Origin: Pseudomonas sp. RIT-PI-q
GTDB lineage: Bacteria > Pseudomonadota > Gammaproteobacteria > Pseudomonadales > Pseudomonadaceae
Length of the DNA: 49,049 nt
Direction: 5' to 3'
Assembly: GCF_001297125.1 (NCBI RefSeq)
Contig: NZ_LHPC01000024.1
Coordinates: 1-49,049, forward strand
Position 1 is the first letter of the stretch. Each line of letters starts with the position of its first letter. The translations under genes and the position numbers were made by a program. This document shows, in pieces, positions 37,692 through 44,796 of the stretch. The notes beneath the pieces were generated by a model, which saw only the letters and a program-made list of their open reading frames with translations, did not search any database and was not told the origin of the DNA.

Positions 37692-38648
37692 TCAAGTGTT
37701 ACGTCGATCGATAAAACTCAAACTGCGATACAAGGCTTCGATGCGCGGCAACTCGCACCCGGCCGCTTTGGCCGCCGCCAATGGCCGGGCGTAAATCGCG
37801 GCCAGCTCCAGCGGACGCTTGTGCAAGAAATCGTGGTACATGCTCGGCCAGTAGTCGGGCATCTTCTCGGTCTCCATGAACAGATGGTCGGCATAACCGG
37901 CCGGCATGTCATGACCGCAGGCCTTGGCCCCCTGAACCACTTCGGCCATCAGCGCCTTGATCAGCTCCCGGCTGTCGGCATCGGCCATCAACGGCGTGGT
38001 GCTGGCCCCGAGCAGCACCGACAGACCGTTGTAAGGGATATTCCAGACCAGTTTTTGCCAGCGCGCCTGGTGCAGGTTCGGCATCGCCTGGGAGTCGATG
38101 CCGGCGGCGCGGAACAGTCCGGCACCCTCCTCGACAATCGCCCCGCGCGCCTGCTCATCGCTTGCGGGGCCGCTGTGATAGCCGACATTCACCGCGCCGA
38201 GCGCCTGATGGGTAATCACGCCGGGGCCCTCGCGGTGGACACAGATAAAGCAGAGCCCGCCGAGCAAGTGCAGCGAATCAGGAAGCACATCACGCAGGCT
38301 GTCTTCAACGTCCAGGCCATTTTGCAACAGCAGCACCTTGGCATTCGGCGCTGCAACTTGAGTGATGACCGGCGCCAGGTCCGCGTTACTGGTGGTCTTC
38401 GCGCCCACCAGCAGCCAGTCGCAGGGCGGCATGTCTTCAGCCGTCGAATAGGCCTGGACCGGATTCAACGTCAACGCGCCGTGTACCGCGCTGTCGAGTT
38501 GCAGCCCACGTTCGGCCACCGCCGAAAACTCGCTGCGCAACAGAAAATGCACGTCGAAGCCGGCGCGCGCCAGCATCAACCCGTAGAACCCGCCGATCGC
38601 ACCGGTCCCGATAATACCGATTGTCGGTTTCGCAACTGCCCCCATCAT
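37692..38648 (-). CDS. Putative 2-dehydropantoate 2-reductase (PanE/ApbA family)
   Basis: 318 residues. The N-terminal Rossmann motif IGIIGTGAIGGFYGLMLARAG binds NADPH; ALTLNPVQAY, LLLQNGLD and KLVWNIPYNGLSVLLGA are family segments, followed by the ApbA C-terminal helices. It would convert ketopantoate to pantoate for CoA synthesis, but Pseudomonas carries several paralogs and this one may act on another 2-oxo acid. Start M1 or M2 (MM). It overlaps by four bases the thioredoxin-like pseudogene. Confidence 0.87.
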   Translation of the reverse strand: MMGAVAKPTIGIIGTGAIGGFYGLMLARAGFDVHFLLRSEFSAVAERGLQLDSAVHGALTLNPVQAYSTAEDMPPCDWLLVGAKTTSNADLAPVITQVAAPNAKVLLLQNGLDVEDSLRDVLPDSLHLLGGLCFICVHREGPGVITHQALGAVNVGYHSGPASDEQARGAIVEEGAGLFRAAGIDSQAMPNLHQARWQKLVWNIPYNGLSVLLGASTTPLMADADSRELIKALMAEVVQGAKACGHDMPAGYADHLFMETEKMPDYWPSMYHDFLHKRPLELAAIYARPLAAAKAAGCELPRIEALYRSLSFIDRRNT

Positions 38649-38978
38649 GGCAACTCCTCTGCAATTCGACTCAGTGCCTGACCCACGGCCACATTGAGCT
38701 CGGTGCTGGTCAGGCGCGATTTAAGTGCCCCGAAGACCGCCCCGTCGCGCACCCAAACAGCGCCGGCAAATGAAAGCCTGATAACGCCCGCCCACCCCGC
38801 CATTGTTCCCGGCGTCGATCCAGCACAGTCGATCGACCTGCAGATCGAGCCGTGGCAATTGCTCACGGGCAAAACGGCAACTGGCACAGCCGACGCTGGT
38901 GAAAATCACCAGCGACACACCGCTCATCGCCAGCAGCCGCTGGTCGGCGTCGAAATCGGTCAGTTCCAATTCGACCAC
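38645..38978 (-). pseudogene. Thioredoxin-like protein gene, frameshifted
   Basis: Frame 1 (start GTG 38978 or ATG 38927) encodes a thioredoxin-like N-terminus: LVIFTSVGCASCRFAREQLP with a CxxC site, then DRLCWIDAGNNGG. It then breaks. The second half, VRDGAVFGALKSRLT to the stop, is in another frame. Restoring one base near 38772 and one in the A run at 38755-38757 would give YQAFHLPALFWVRDGAV, a typical thioredoxin cis-Pro and last-strand region. The net frame change agrees. So either two single-base deletions inactivated it or the assembly has errors. The upstream end overlaps the promoter of the divergent PilZ gene; the downstream end overlaps the reductase gene. Confidence 0.72.
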
Positions 38979-38994
38979 TATACTGGGGGAAACA

Positions 38995-39471
38995 ATGTCA
39001 GATGGCCGACACATGGAGTCCGTGTTCATGGGACGTTTTATTCCTCACCCTGACGATGTGCCCGTTGAATTAACGTTGCTCAAACCCGAGTGTATTTCCC
39101 GGCAACAGCTGCACACTATCAGCCTCGGGGGCATGGCTTGCAATTACCACCGCGCCTGGCGCCACGGTACGGCGCTGGAAGTGCGCATGCCGACGTTGAA
39201 CCCCGACCTGCGTTTTCTGGGCTATGTGGCCTGGTGTTTGCGACGCAAGCGCGGTTATCTGGTGGGCATTGCGTTTGTTGACGAGCAGATGATGTTCAGT
39301 GCGCGAATGGGTGAACAGGTGGTTCAGATCGAGCGTTACTGTCGCCTGCATGACGCGCACGATGACCTGCAGGAAACTCAGGCCCTGGCCCTCGAATGGG
39401 TCCAGCAGCATGCCGACGAGTTCTCTCACGAGACGGTTCGCAGGGCATTCGCGCAGGCGGTGCTGGATTAA
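38995..39471 (+). CDS. PilZ-domain-like protein
   Basis: About 158 residues. A beta-rich PilZ-type fold is suggested by HTISLGGMACNYHRAW (the [D/N]xSxxG position reads TISLGG), followed by LEVRMPTL and LGYVAWCLRRKRGYLVGIAF. The RxxxR c-di-GMP-binding motif is not visible upstream, so nucleotide binding is doubtful. The ATG at 38995 follows GGGGGA; ATGs at 39013 and 39028 are alternatives. It is divergent from the thioredoxin-like pseudogene. Confidence 0.72.
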   Translation: MSDGRHMESVFMGRFIPHPDDVPVELTLLKPECISRQQLHTISLGGMACNYHRAWRHGTALEVRMPTLNPDLRFLGYVAWCLRRKRGYLVGIAFVDEQMMFSARMGEQVVQIERYCRLHDAHDDLQETQALALEWVQQHADEFSHETVRRAFAQAVLD

Positions 39472-39632
39472 AGGGCGTTCTCAATTGTTGCGATTGGCCC
39501 TTAAACCGGTGTCTGCCCATTGTCTAGCCACGGTGTAACGCGCTAAGGTTCTGCTCCCCGACGCGCTTAATTTGCTGTGCTCCGCCGCGCGGGTTCGCTG
39601 GCGGCCGGCACCCGTGACCTGACGAGTAAACG

Positions 39633-40709
39633 ATGGCTGATTTACCGATCAACGACCTAAACGTCGCCTCCAACGAGACGCTGATCACTCCTGATCAGCT
39701 CAAGCGTGATATCCCTCTGAGCGACGCTGCCCTGCGCACCGTCACCAAGGGTCGCGAAGTCATTCGCAACATTCTTGATGGCACCGACCACCGGCTGTTC
39801 GTGGTTATCGGGCCTTGCTCGATCCACGACATCAAGGCCGCCCACGAATACGCCGAGCGCTTGAAAGCCCTCGCGGCGGAAGTGTCCGATACCTTGTATC
39901 TGGTCATGCGCGTGTATTTCGAGAAGCCACGCACCACAGTCGGCTGGAAAGGTTTGATCAACGACCCGTACCTGGACGACTCGTTCAAGATTCAGGACGG
40001 CCTGCACATTGGCCGCCAGCTGCTGCTGGACCTGGCCGAAATGGGCCTGCCAACCGCGACCGAAGCCCTCGACCCGATCTCCCCGCAGTACCTGCAGGAC
40101 CTGATCAGCTGGTCGGCCATCGGCGCACGCACCACCGAATCCCAGACTCACCGTGAAATGGCGTCCGGCCTGTCTTCGGCGGTCGGCTTCAAGAACGGCA
40201 CCGACGGCGGCCTGACCGTGGCGATCAACGCCTTGCAGTCGGTTTCCAGCCCGCACCGTTTCCTGGGCATCAACCAGGAAGGTGGCGTGTCGATCGTCAC
40301 CACCAAGGGCAACGCCTACGGTCACGTGGTGCTGCGCGGTGGCAACGGCAAGCCGAACTACGATTCGGTCAGCGTCGCGCTCTGCGAGCAAGCGCTGAAC
40401 AAAGCGAAGATCAAGCCGAACATCATGGTCGATTGCAGCCACGCCAACTCCAACAAGGACCCGGCCCTGCAACCGCTGGTGATGGAGAACGTCGCCAACC
40501 AGATCCTCGAAGGCAACAAGTCGATCATCGGCCTGATGGTTGAAAGCCACCTGAACTGGGGCTGCCAGTCGATCCCGAAAGACCTCGCCGACCTGCAATA
40601 CGGCGTGTCGATCACCGATGCCTGCATCGATTGGTCCGCGACCGAAAACACCTTGCGCAGCATGCACGCCAAGCTCAAGGACGTGCTGCCGAAACGCGAT
40701 CGCAGCTGA
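39633..40709 (+). CDS. Class I DAHP synthase (AroF/AroG/AroH family)
   Basis: 358-residue class I-alpha DAHP synthase, first step of aromatic amino-acid synthesis. Signatures: VVIGPCSIHDIKAA, EKPRTTVGWKGLINDP, the PEP-site KNGTDGG and VDCSHANSNKD. Which amino acid inhibits it cannot be read reliably. It is monocistronic with a strong terminator. A class II enzyme is also encoded in the window. Confidence 0.95.
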   Translation: MADLPINDLNVASNETLITPDQLKRDIPLSDAALRTVTKGREVIRNILDGTDHRLFVVIGPCSIHDIKAAHEYAERLKALAAEVSDTLYLVMRVYFEKPRTTVGWKGLINDPYLDDSFKIQDGLHIGRQLLLDLAEMGLPTATEALDPISPQYLQDLISWSAIGARTTESQTHREMASGLSSAVGFKNGTDGGLTVAINALQSVSSPHRFLGINQEGGVSIVTTKGNAYGHVVLRGGNGKPNYDSVSVALCEQALNKAKIKPNIMVDCSHANSNKDPALQPLVMENVANQILEGNKSIIGLMVESHLNWGCQSIPKDLADLQYGVSITDACIDWSATENTLRSMHAKLKDVLPKRDRS

Positions 40710-40728
40710 TCGTTCTTTTTTCGGGCAC

Positions 40729-40762
40729 AAAAAAACGCCGGGCTTAACCCGGCGTTTTTTTA
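40729..40762. terminator. Bidirectional intrinsic terminator
   Basis: Run of A, ACGCCGGG, loop CTTAA, CCCGGCGT and a T run, between the convergent DAHP synthase and GNAT genes. Confidence 0.92.
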
Positions 40763-40772
40763 TGCGCAGCGT

Positions 40773-41060
40773 TTACTGGCTCAGTTTCGCAGCGTGCCGC
40801 TGATGACGCTCCATGTAGCGCTCCACGTAGGAGCACGATGGAATGACGGTGTAGCCCATTTCCTCGGCGTACTGCAGCGCCTGCTCGGTCAATGCCGCGG
40901 CGATGCCGCGCCCCCGCAGTGCATTGGGCACAAACGTGCGATAGATATCCAGGGTCTGTTTCCCCAGATCCATATAGGTCAGGTAGGCACGATGACCGTC
41001 CACATTGGTCTCGAACTGATGACCAGCCTGGTCATGGTGGATGGACAACGCCTCGCTCAT
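40773..41060 (-). CDS. Small GNAT-family N-acetyltransferase (YjdJ-like)
   Basis: 95-residue compact GNAT protein. The acetyl-CoA loop reads VPNALRGRGIAAALTEQALQYAEEMGY, and PSCSYVERYMERH follows. AGGAG lies six bases before the ATG at 41060, which rules out the longer upstream frame. The family has no settled function; it lacks the usual N-terminal strands of full-length GNAT enzymes. Confidence 0.88.
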   Translation of the reverse strand: MSEALSIHHDQAGHQFETNVDGHRAYLTYMDLGKQTLDIYRTFVPNALRGRGIAAALTEQALQYAEEMGYTVIPSCSYVERYMERHQRHAAKLSQ

Positions 41061-41465
41061 CACTACTCCTCGCGGGTCTTGAATTCTGACCCCTACCTTA
41101 CCGATGTTTTTCCGGCGAAGGAACATCTACGCCACCTCGTGCCTGAATGGACACCGAGAAGAGCTGCACCGATCTCGCGCAACCGAGCACGTATCAAATA
41201 GTAGGCACCATTGGCAAAAATGCTCAAGATACGCTCGTCATCACGCGGGTGGGCGGGTGCTGCTCCGGGTTACGCAGGGTAGGCTCGACCCAATGTAGCT
41301 GAAGGTCGATAGCCTGAACATTGCCGGATGTTGAGACTTAAGACGAGCGCCCTTTGTTAAAGTCACCTGAACATGGAGAAAGATATGAGAGGCGTCGCAC
41401 GAAATCCGAACAAAAGTGTAGACGAATCCATATAGACAGACTTTAGCCAAGATGGCGAAAAGACT

Positions 41466-41530
41466 AGCGAGCGCTGGGAACTTTTCTTTCCCGGCTCGCT
41501 CAGCTCGGGCCTCCCAGCTGGATATTTTTT
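41466..41530 (+). ncRNA. Candidate small RNA 3' end with terminator, upstream of oprI
   Basis: Two consecutive hairpins in a 638-base gap with no gene. First: AGCGAGC (41466-41472) and GCTCGCT (41494-41500), with inner GGGAA/TTCCC. Second: CAGCT-c-GGG (41501-41509) and CCCAGCTG (41513-41520), followed by GATA and a T run. The second has the shape of an intrinsic terminator with no coding gene ahead of it on this strand, so a small RNA starting somewhere in about 41200-41440 is plausible. The upstream boundary is not defined. Confidence 0.4.
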
Positions 41531-41603
41531 AAACAATGCAGTTAAAAGTTGCTCGAAAAAGAATCAACGCCTACAATTTTTTTTGCTTCTTGCTTTACGT
41601 CAG

Positions 41604-41631
41604 TTTACTTACGACAAGTAATGGGTAGTAT
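41604..41631 (+). promoter_or_regulatory. Possible oprI promoter
   Basis: TTTACT (41604-41609) and TAGTAT (41626-41631) with a 16-base spacer, about 60 bases before oprI. Both hexamers are poor matches; GAAGGGGA at 41687-41694 is the ribosome site. The remaining 41061-41465 gap shows nothing I recognise. Confidence 0.3.
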
Positions 41632-41698
41632 GTACGCCGGCTATTTCCTCACTCTGAGGAGACAGCTACTTAATAGAAAGTCCTTGAAGGGGAACACG

Positions 41699-41950
41699 AT
41701 GAACAACGTTCTGAAATTCTCTGCTCTGGCTCTGGCCGCAGTTCTGGCTACCGGTTGCAGCAGCGCATCGAAAGAAACCGAAGCACGTCTGACAGCTACT
41801 GAAGACGCAGCTGCTCGCTCCCAGGCTCGTGCAGACGAAGCTTACCGTAAAGCTGATGAAGCTCTGGCTGCTGCTCAAAAAGCACAACAGACTGCTGACG
41901 AAGCTAACGAGCGTGCTCTGCGCATGCTGGACAAAGCTAGCCGCAAGTAA
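41699..41950 (+). CDS. oprI: Major outer membrane lipoprotein OprI
   Basis: 83-residue Lpp-like lipoprotein, one of the most abundant Pseudomonas proteins, linking outer membrane to peptidoglycan. Signal peptide with lipobox LATGC; lipidation at C20. The rest is an alanine-rich trimeric coiled coil ending in the terminal RK (peptidoglycan-linked lysine). AAGGGGA precedes the ATG at 41699. The sequence from the lipobox on is strongly conserved in Pseudomonas. Strong terminator downstream. Confidence 0.97.
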   Translation: MNNVLKFSALALAAVLATGCSSASKETEARLTATEDAAARSQARADEAYRKADEALAAAQKAQQTADEANERALRMLDKASRK

Positions 41951-41971
41951 TAGTCCTTCGGGATTATTATC

Positions 41972-42002
41972 AAGCCGACCCATTCTTGGGTCGGCTTTTT
42001 TA
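41972..42002 (+). terminator. Intrinsic terminator of oprI
   Basis: AAGCCGACCCA, loop TTCT, TGGGTCGGCTT and a T run. Confidence 0.93.
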
Positions 42003-42027
42003 TTGCCCGGGGTTTGGTACAGGCAAT

Positions 42028-42066
42028 AAAAAACCCGCCGGCGCGGTCAGCGTCGGCGGGCTTTTT
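42028..42066. terminator. Terminator of the LD-transpeptidase gene
   Basis: A run, CCCGCCG, CGGCGGG and a T run; it lies directly past the stop of the minus-strand gene and can work in both directions. Confidence 0.85.
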
Positions 42067-42072
42067 CAAGCG

Positions 42073-43044
42073 TTACTGCAGCGGGTCGATCGGCGCGCTC
42101 GTCACCATCGTCGCGGATGTATTCGGCACGGCGATTTCCACCGGCAGGCCATCTTCAGCGGCGACCACGTCGCGCACCACGTCCCAGTTCATGCGCAAGT
42201 TGTTGGTGATGTCTTCACGCTTGAGCATCGCGTTGATCACCGCGGTGTGCTTGTCGACCACCGACGGGTTGCCGTTGTCATCCAGCGGCGTGTGCGCTTC
42301 GAGATACACCTTGCCGCCACTCACGCCAAACTTGTACGGGTCGTTGATGATCCGCACCGACGTACCCACCGGCACCATGCTGGCCATTTCCAGTACGTTG
42401 TTGTTGAACATCCGGAAGCAGCCGTGGCTGGTGCGCATGCCGATGCCGAACTTTTTGTTCGAGCCATGGATCAGGTAGCCCGGTGTGCCCAGGCTGAACT
42501 TGAACGGCCCCAGCGGGTTATCCGGGCCGGCTGGCACCACATTCGGCAACGGGTCACCATCGGCGGCGTGCTCGGCCTTGATCGACGCTGGAGGGGTCCA
42601 GGTCGGGTTCGGCGTTTTGGCGGTGATGGTGGTGTGGGCGATCGGCGACCCCCAACCCTCACGACCGATGCCCAGCGGGAAGGTGTACACCACGTTCCGG
42701 CCTTTCGGGTAGTAATAGAGACGGTACTCAGCCAGGTTGATCACGATGCCTTCACGCGGGCCCGGCGGCAAAATAAAGCGCGTCGGCAGAATGATTTCGG
42801 TGCCGGCGCCCGGCAGCCAGGCGTCGACGCCCGGGTTGGCCGCGACCATTTCCGAATAACCCAGATCGTAGGTGGTGCCAAGGTCAGCGAAGGTATCTTC
42901 GTACTTGGCCTTGATGACCTGCACCTGGCCGATGATGTCTTCACCGGGCGGTGGCAGAGGCAGCTCCAATGCTGAAGCGGGACCGGCCACACAGAGGGCG
43001 GCAAGAGTCAGGCAGCGGGTGACGGCAGGAAAACGCGGCAACAT
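42073..43044 (-). CDS. Secreted L,D-transpeptidase (ErfK/YbiS family)
   Basis: 323 residues: signal peptide (cleavage near GPASALE), an N-terminal LysM-like segment (about 40-95), then the YkuD catalytic domain with IHGSNKKFGIGMRTSHGCFRM carrying the catalytic cysteine. Its location beside oprI fits the E. coli YbiS role of attaching the C-terminal lysine of the lipoprotein to peptidoglycan, which I infer here. I chose the ATG at 43044 with AAGGA eight bases upstream; an ATG at 43062 is also possible. Confidence 0.92.
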   Translation of the reverse strand: MLPRFPAVTRCLTLAALCVAGPASALELPLPPPGEDIIGQVQVIKAKYEDTFADLGTTYDLGYSEMVAANPGVDAWLPGAGTEIILPTRFILPPGPREGIVINLAEYRLYYYPKGRNVVYTFPLGIGREGWGSPIAHTTITAKTPNPTWTPPASIKAEHAADGDPLPNVVPAGPDNPLGPFKFSLGTPGYLIHGSNKKFGIGMRTSHGCFRMFNNNVLEMASMVPVGTSVRIINDPYKFGVSGGKVYLEAHTPLDDNGNPSVVDKHTAVINAMLKREDITNNLRMNWDVVRDVVAAEDGLPVEIAVPNTSATMVTSAPIDPLQ

Positions 43045-43146
43045 CCGGAAAATCCTTCGCATGATCGACAAGGGTATAAAAACGGGATTGTACACCGGCG
43101 TCCGGAATTTCGGGGAGTTGGCCGATAGCCAGCTATCTTTATCACT

Positions 43147-43440
43147 CTAAAGCTCGAAGCGCAGCTCCGGCCAGATCGGCGATGTGCCGCGTTTTTGCGA
43201 TTCCAGAATGGCCCGGCACAGCGAACACAGGCGCTGGTCCTGGAACACTCTGCGGTCGACGCTCGACCAGCGCGGCTGTGCGGGCAACAGGCTGCCGCAC
43301 AAGGTCCGGTCCGCCGAGCCACCCAGCTCCAGTTGACGGGTCACCAGATGTACCCGCACTTCCTGGCAGGCGAACAGATCCAGCTGTTCGTCAGGCTCGA
43401 TCAGTTGATAGGCAAAAAGTGACCAGGCGGGACGCGGCAT
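43147..43440 (-). CDS. Conserved hypothetical protein with CxxC
   Basis: 97 residues from the ATG at 43440, with GGAG seven bases upstream. Two Cys-containing segments: FACQEVRVHL, and RLCSLCRAILESQKRG with a CxxC motif. It might bind metal or be redox-active. It has a relative in P. aeruginosa between tesA and the transpeptidase gene, as I recall. Function unknown. The stop lies 100 bases from the transpeptidase start. Confidence 0.75.
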   Translation of the reverse strand: MPRPAWSLFAYQLIEPDEQLDLFACQEVRVHLVTRQLELGGSADRTLCGSLLPAQPRWSSVDRRVFQDQRLCSLCRAILESQKRGTSPIWPELRFEL

Positions 43441-43496
43441 CGGGGGCTCCAAATCGGGGGCGCCACCTTAGCCGAAACACCGCCACGAGAAAAGCG

Positions 43497-44102
43497 TCAA
43501 AGCAGCGGTTTCAGTGTCGGCCAGACATTTTCCAGCAACTTGTCCTGAGCCCCGGCAGCCGGGTGCAAGCCATCGGCCTGCATCAAGTCCGGATGGCCGC
43601 CCACGCCATCGAGAAAAAACGGCACCAGCGGGATGTTTTTCTCGCTCGCGACGTTGGTGTAGACCTTCGCAAAAGCCTCGGTGTAACGCACGCCATAATT
43701 GGGTGGCAATTGCATGCCCAGCAGCAGCACTTTTGCGCCACTGGCGCGGGAGCTGTCGATCATCGCTGCAAGGTTTTGTTGCAATTGTGTTGGCAGCAAT
43801 CCACGCAGCCCGTCGTTGCCGCCCAATTCGAGGATCACCAGTTCCGGCTTATGCTCTGCAAGCAGCGCTGGCAGGCGCGCCTGGCCTCCGGCACTGGTGT
43901 CGCCGCTGATGGACGCGTTGACCACTTTATCGTCGAAACCTTCGCGCTTGAGCCGTTGCTCGAGCAGCGACACCCACCCCAAGCGGGTATCCAGGCCGAA
44001 ACCGGCGCTGATACTATCGCCAACGATCAGGACAGTACCCGCCGCTGCGTTCTGGGCCATGCACATCAAGGCCAGGCCAGCACTCAAAAACCACACACGC
44101 AT
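43497..44102 (-). CDS. tesA: Multifunctional acyl-CoA thioesterase I / lysophospholipase TesA
   Basis: 201-residue SGNH/GDSL hydrolase with signal peptide (about 1-21, cleaved near NAAAG). Catalytic blocks: GDSISAG (Ser), LGGNDGLRG (Asn), and DGLHPAAGAQ (Asp/His). The start is ATG 44102, GGAGA upstream, 10 bases from the start of the divergent ABC transporter gene. TesA is periplasmic and hydrolyses thioesters, lysophospholipids and esters. Confidence 0.95.
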   Translation of the reverse strand: MRVWFLSAGLALMCMAQNAAAGTVLIVGDSISAGFGLDTRLGWVSLLEQRLKREGFDDKVVNASISGDTSAGGQARLPALLAEHKPELVILELGGNDGLRGLLPTQLQQNLAAMIDSSRASGAKVLLLGMQLPPNYGVRYTEAFAKVYTNVASEKNIPLVPFFLDGVGGHPDLMQADGLHPAAGAQDKLLENVWPTLKPLL

Positions 44103-44112
44103 CGGATTCTCC

Positions 44113-44796
44113 ATGGGCGCAAGTATTCTCACCGCGAAGAACCTCAGCAAAGTGGTCCCCAGCGCGGAAGGTGAACTGACTATCCTGCACGAACTCAGCC
44201 TGGAACTGAACAAGGGCGACAGCCTGGCCATCGTCGGCGCCTCCGGTTCCGGCAAATCCACCCTCCTCGGCCTGCTCGCCGGCCTTGACCTGCCGAGCAG
44301 CGGCGAAGCCACCCTCGCCGGCCAGGCCCTGAGCAATCTCGACGAAGACCAACGGGCGCGCATCCGCGCCGAGCATGTGGGTTTCGTTTTTCAATCCTTC
44401 CAGTTGCTCGACAGTCTTAATGCCCTGGAAAACGTCATGCTGCCGCTGGAACTCGATGGCCGCAAAGATGCGCGTGAGCGCGCCACCGAGTTGCTGCAAC
44501 GGGTGGGCCTCGGCCAGCGCCTGACTCACTCGCCGCGCCAGCTCTCGGGCGGTGAGCAGCAGCGCGTGGCGATTGCTCGAGCCTTTGCCGCCGAACCCGA
44601 TGTGCTGTTCGCCGACGAACCCACTGGCAACCTCGACAGCCACACCGGCGAGCGCATCAGCGACTTGCTGTTCGAACTCAACCAGGAACGCGGCACGACC
44701 CTAGTGCTGGTGACCCACGACGAACGCCTGGCACATCGCTGTCGGCGCCTGATCCGCCTTGAAGCCGGCCTGCTGGTCGCCCCTCTGGAGCCTTGA
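44113..44796 (+). CDS. ABC transporter ATP-binding protein (YbbA-like)
   Basis: 227-residue LolD/MacB-type ATPase. Walker [11 protein letters not shown]-loop [17 protein letters not shown], signature [14 protein letters not shown], Walker [13 protein letters not shown] and H-loop VTHDE. It overlaps the FtsX-like permease gene at TGATG, so they form a complex. In E. coli ybbA-ybbP is also divergent from tesA. The substrate is unknown; no good ribosome site is visible before the ATG, which lies within the coding region of tesA's opposite end. Confidence 0.93.
   Translation: MGASILTAKNLSKVVPSAEGELTILHELSLELNKGDSLAIVGASGSGKSTLLGLLAGLDLPSSGEATLAGQALSNLDEDQRARIRAEHVGFVFQSFQLLDSLNALENVMLPLELDGRKDARERATELLQRVGLGQRLTHSPRQLSGGEQQRVAIARAFAAEPDVLFADEPTGNLDSHTGERISDLLFELNQERGTTLVLVTHDERLAHRCRRLIRLEAGLLVAPLEP

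Noticed and set aside
41061..41698. tRNA or other known structured RNA in the oprI upstream gap
   Set aside because: No cloverleaf or tmRNA-like ends found by eye; only the two hairpins at 41466-41520 are supported.
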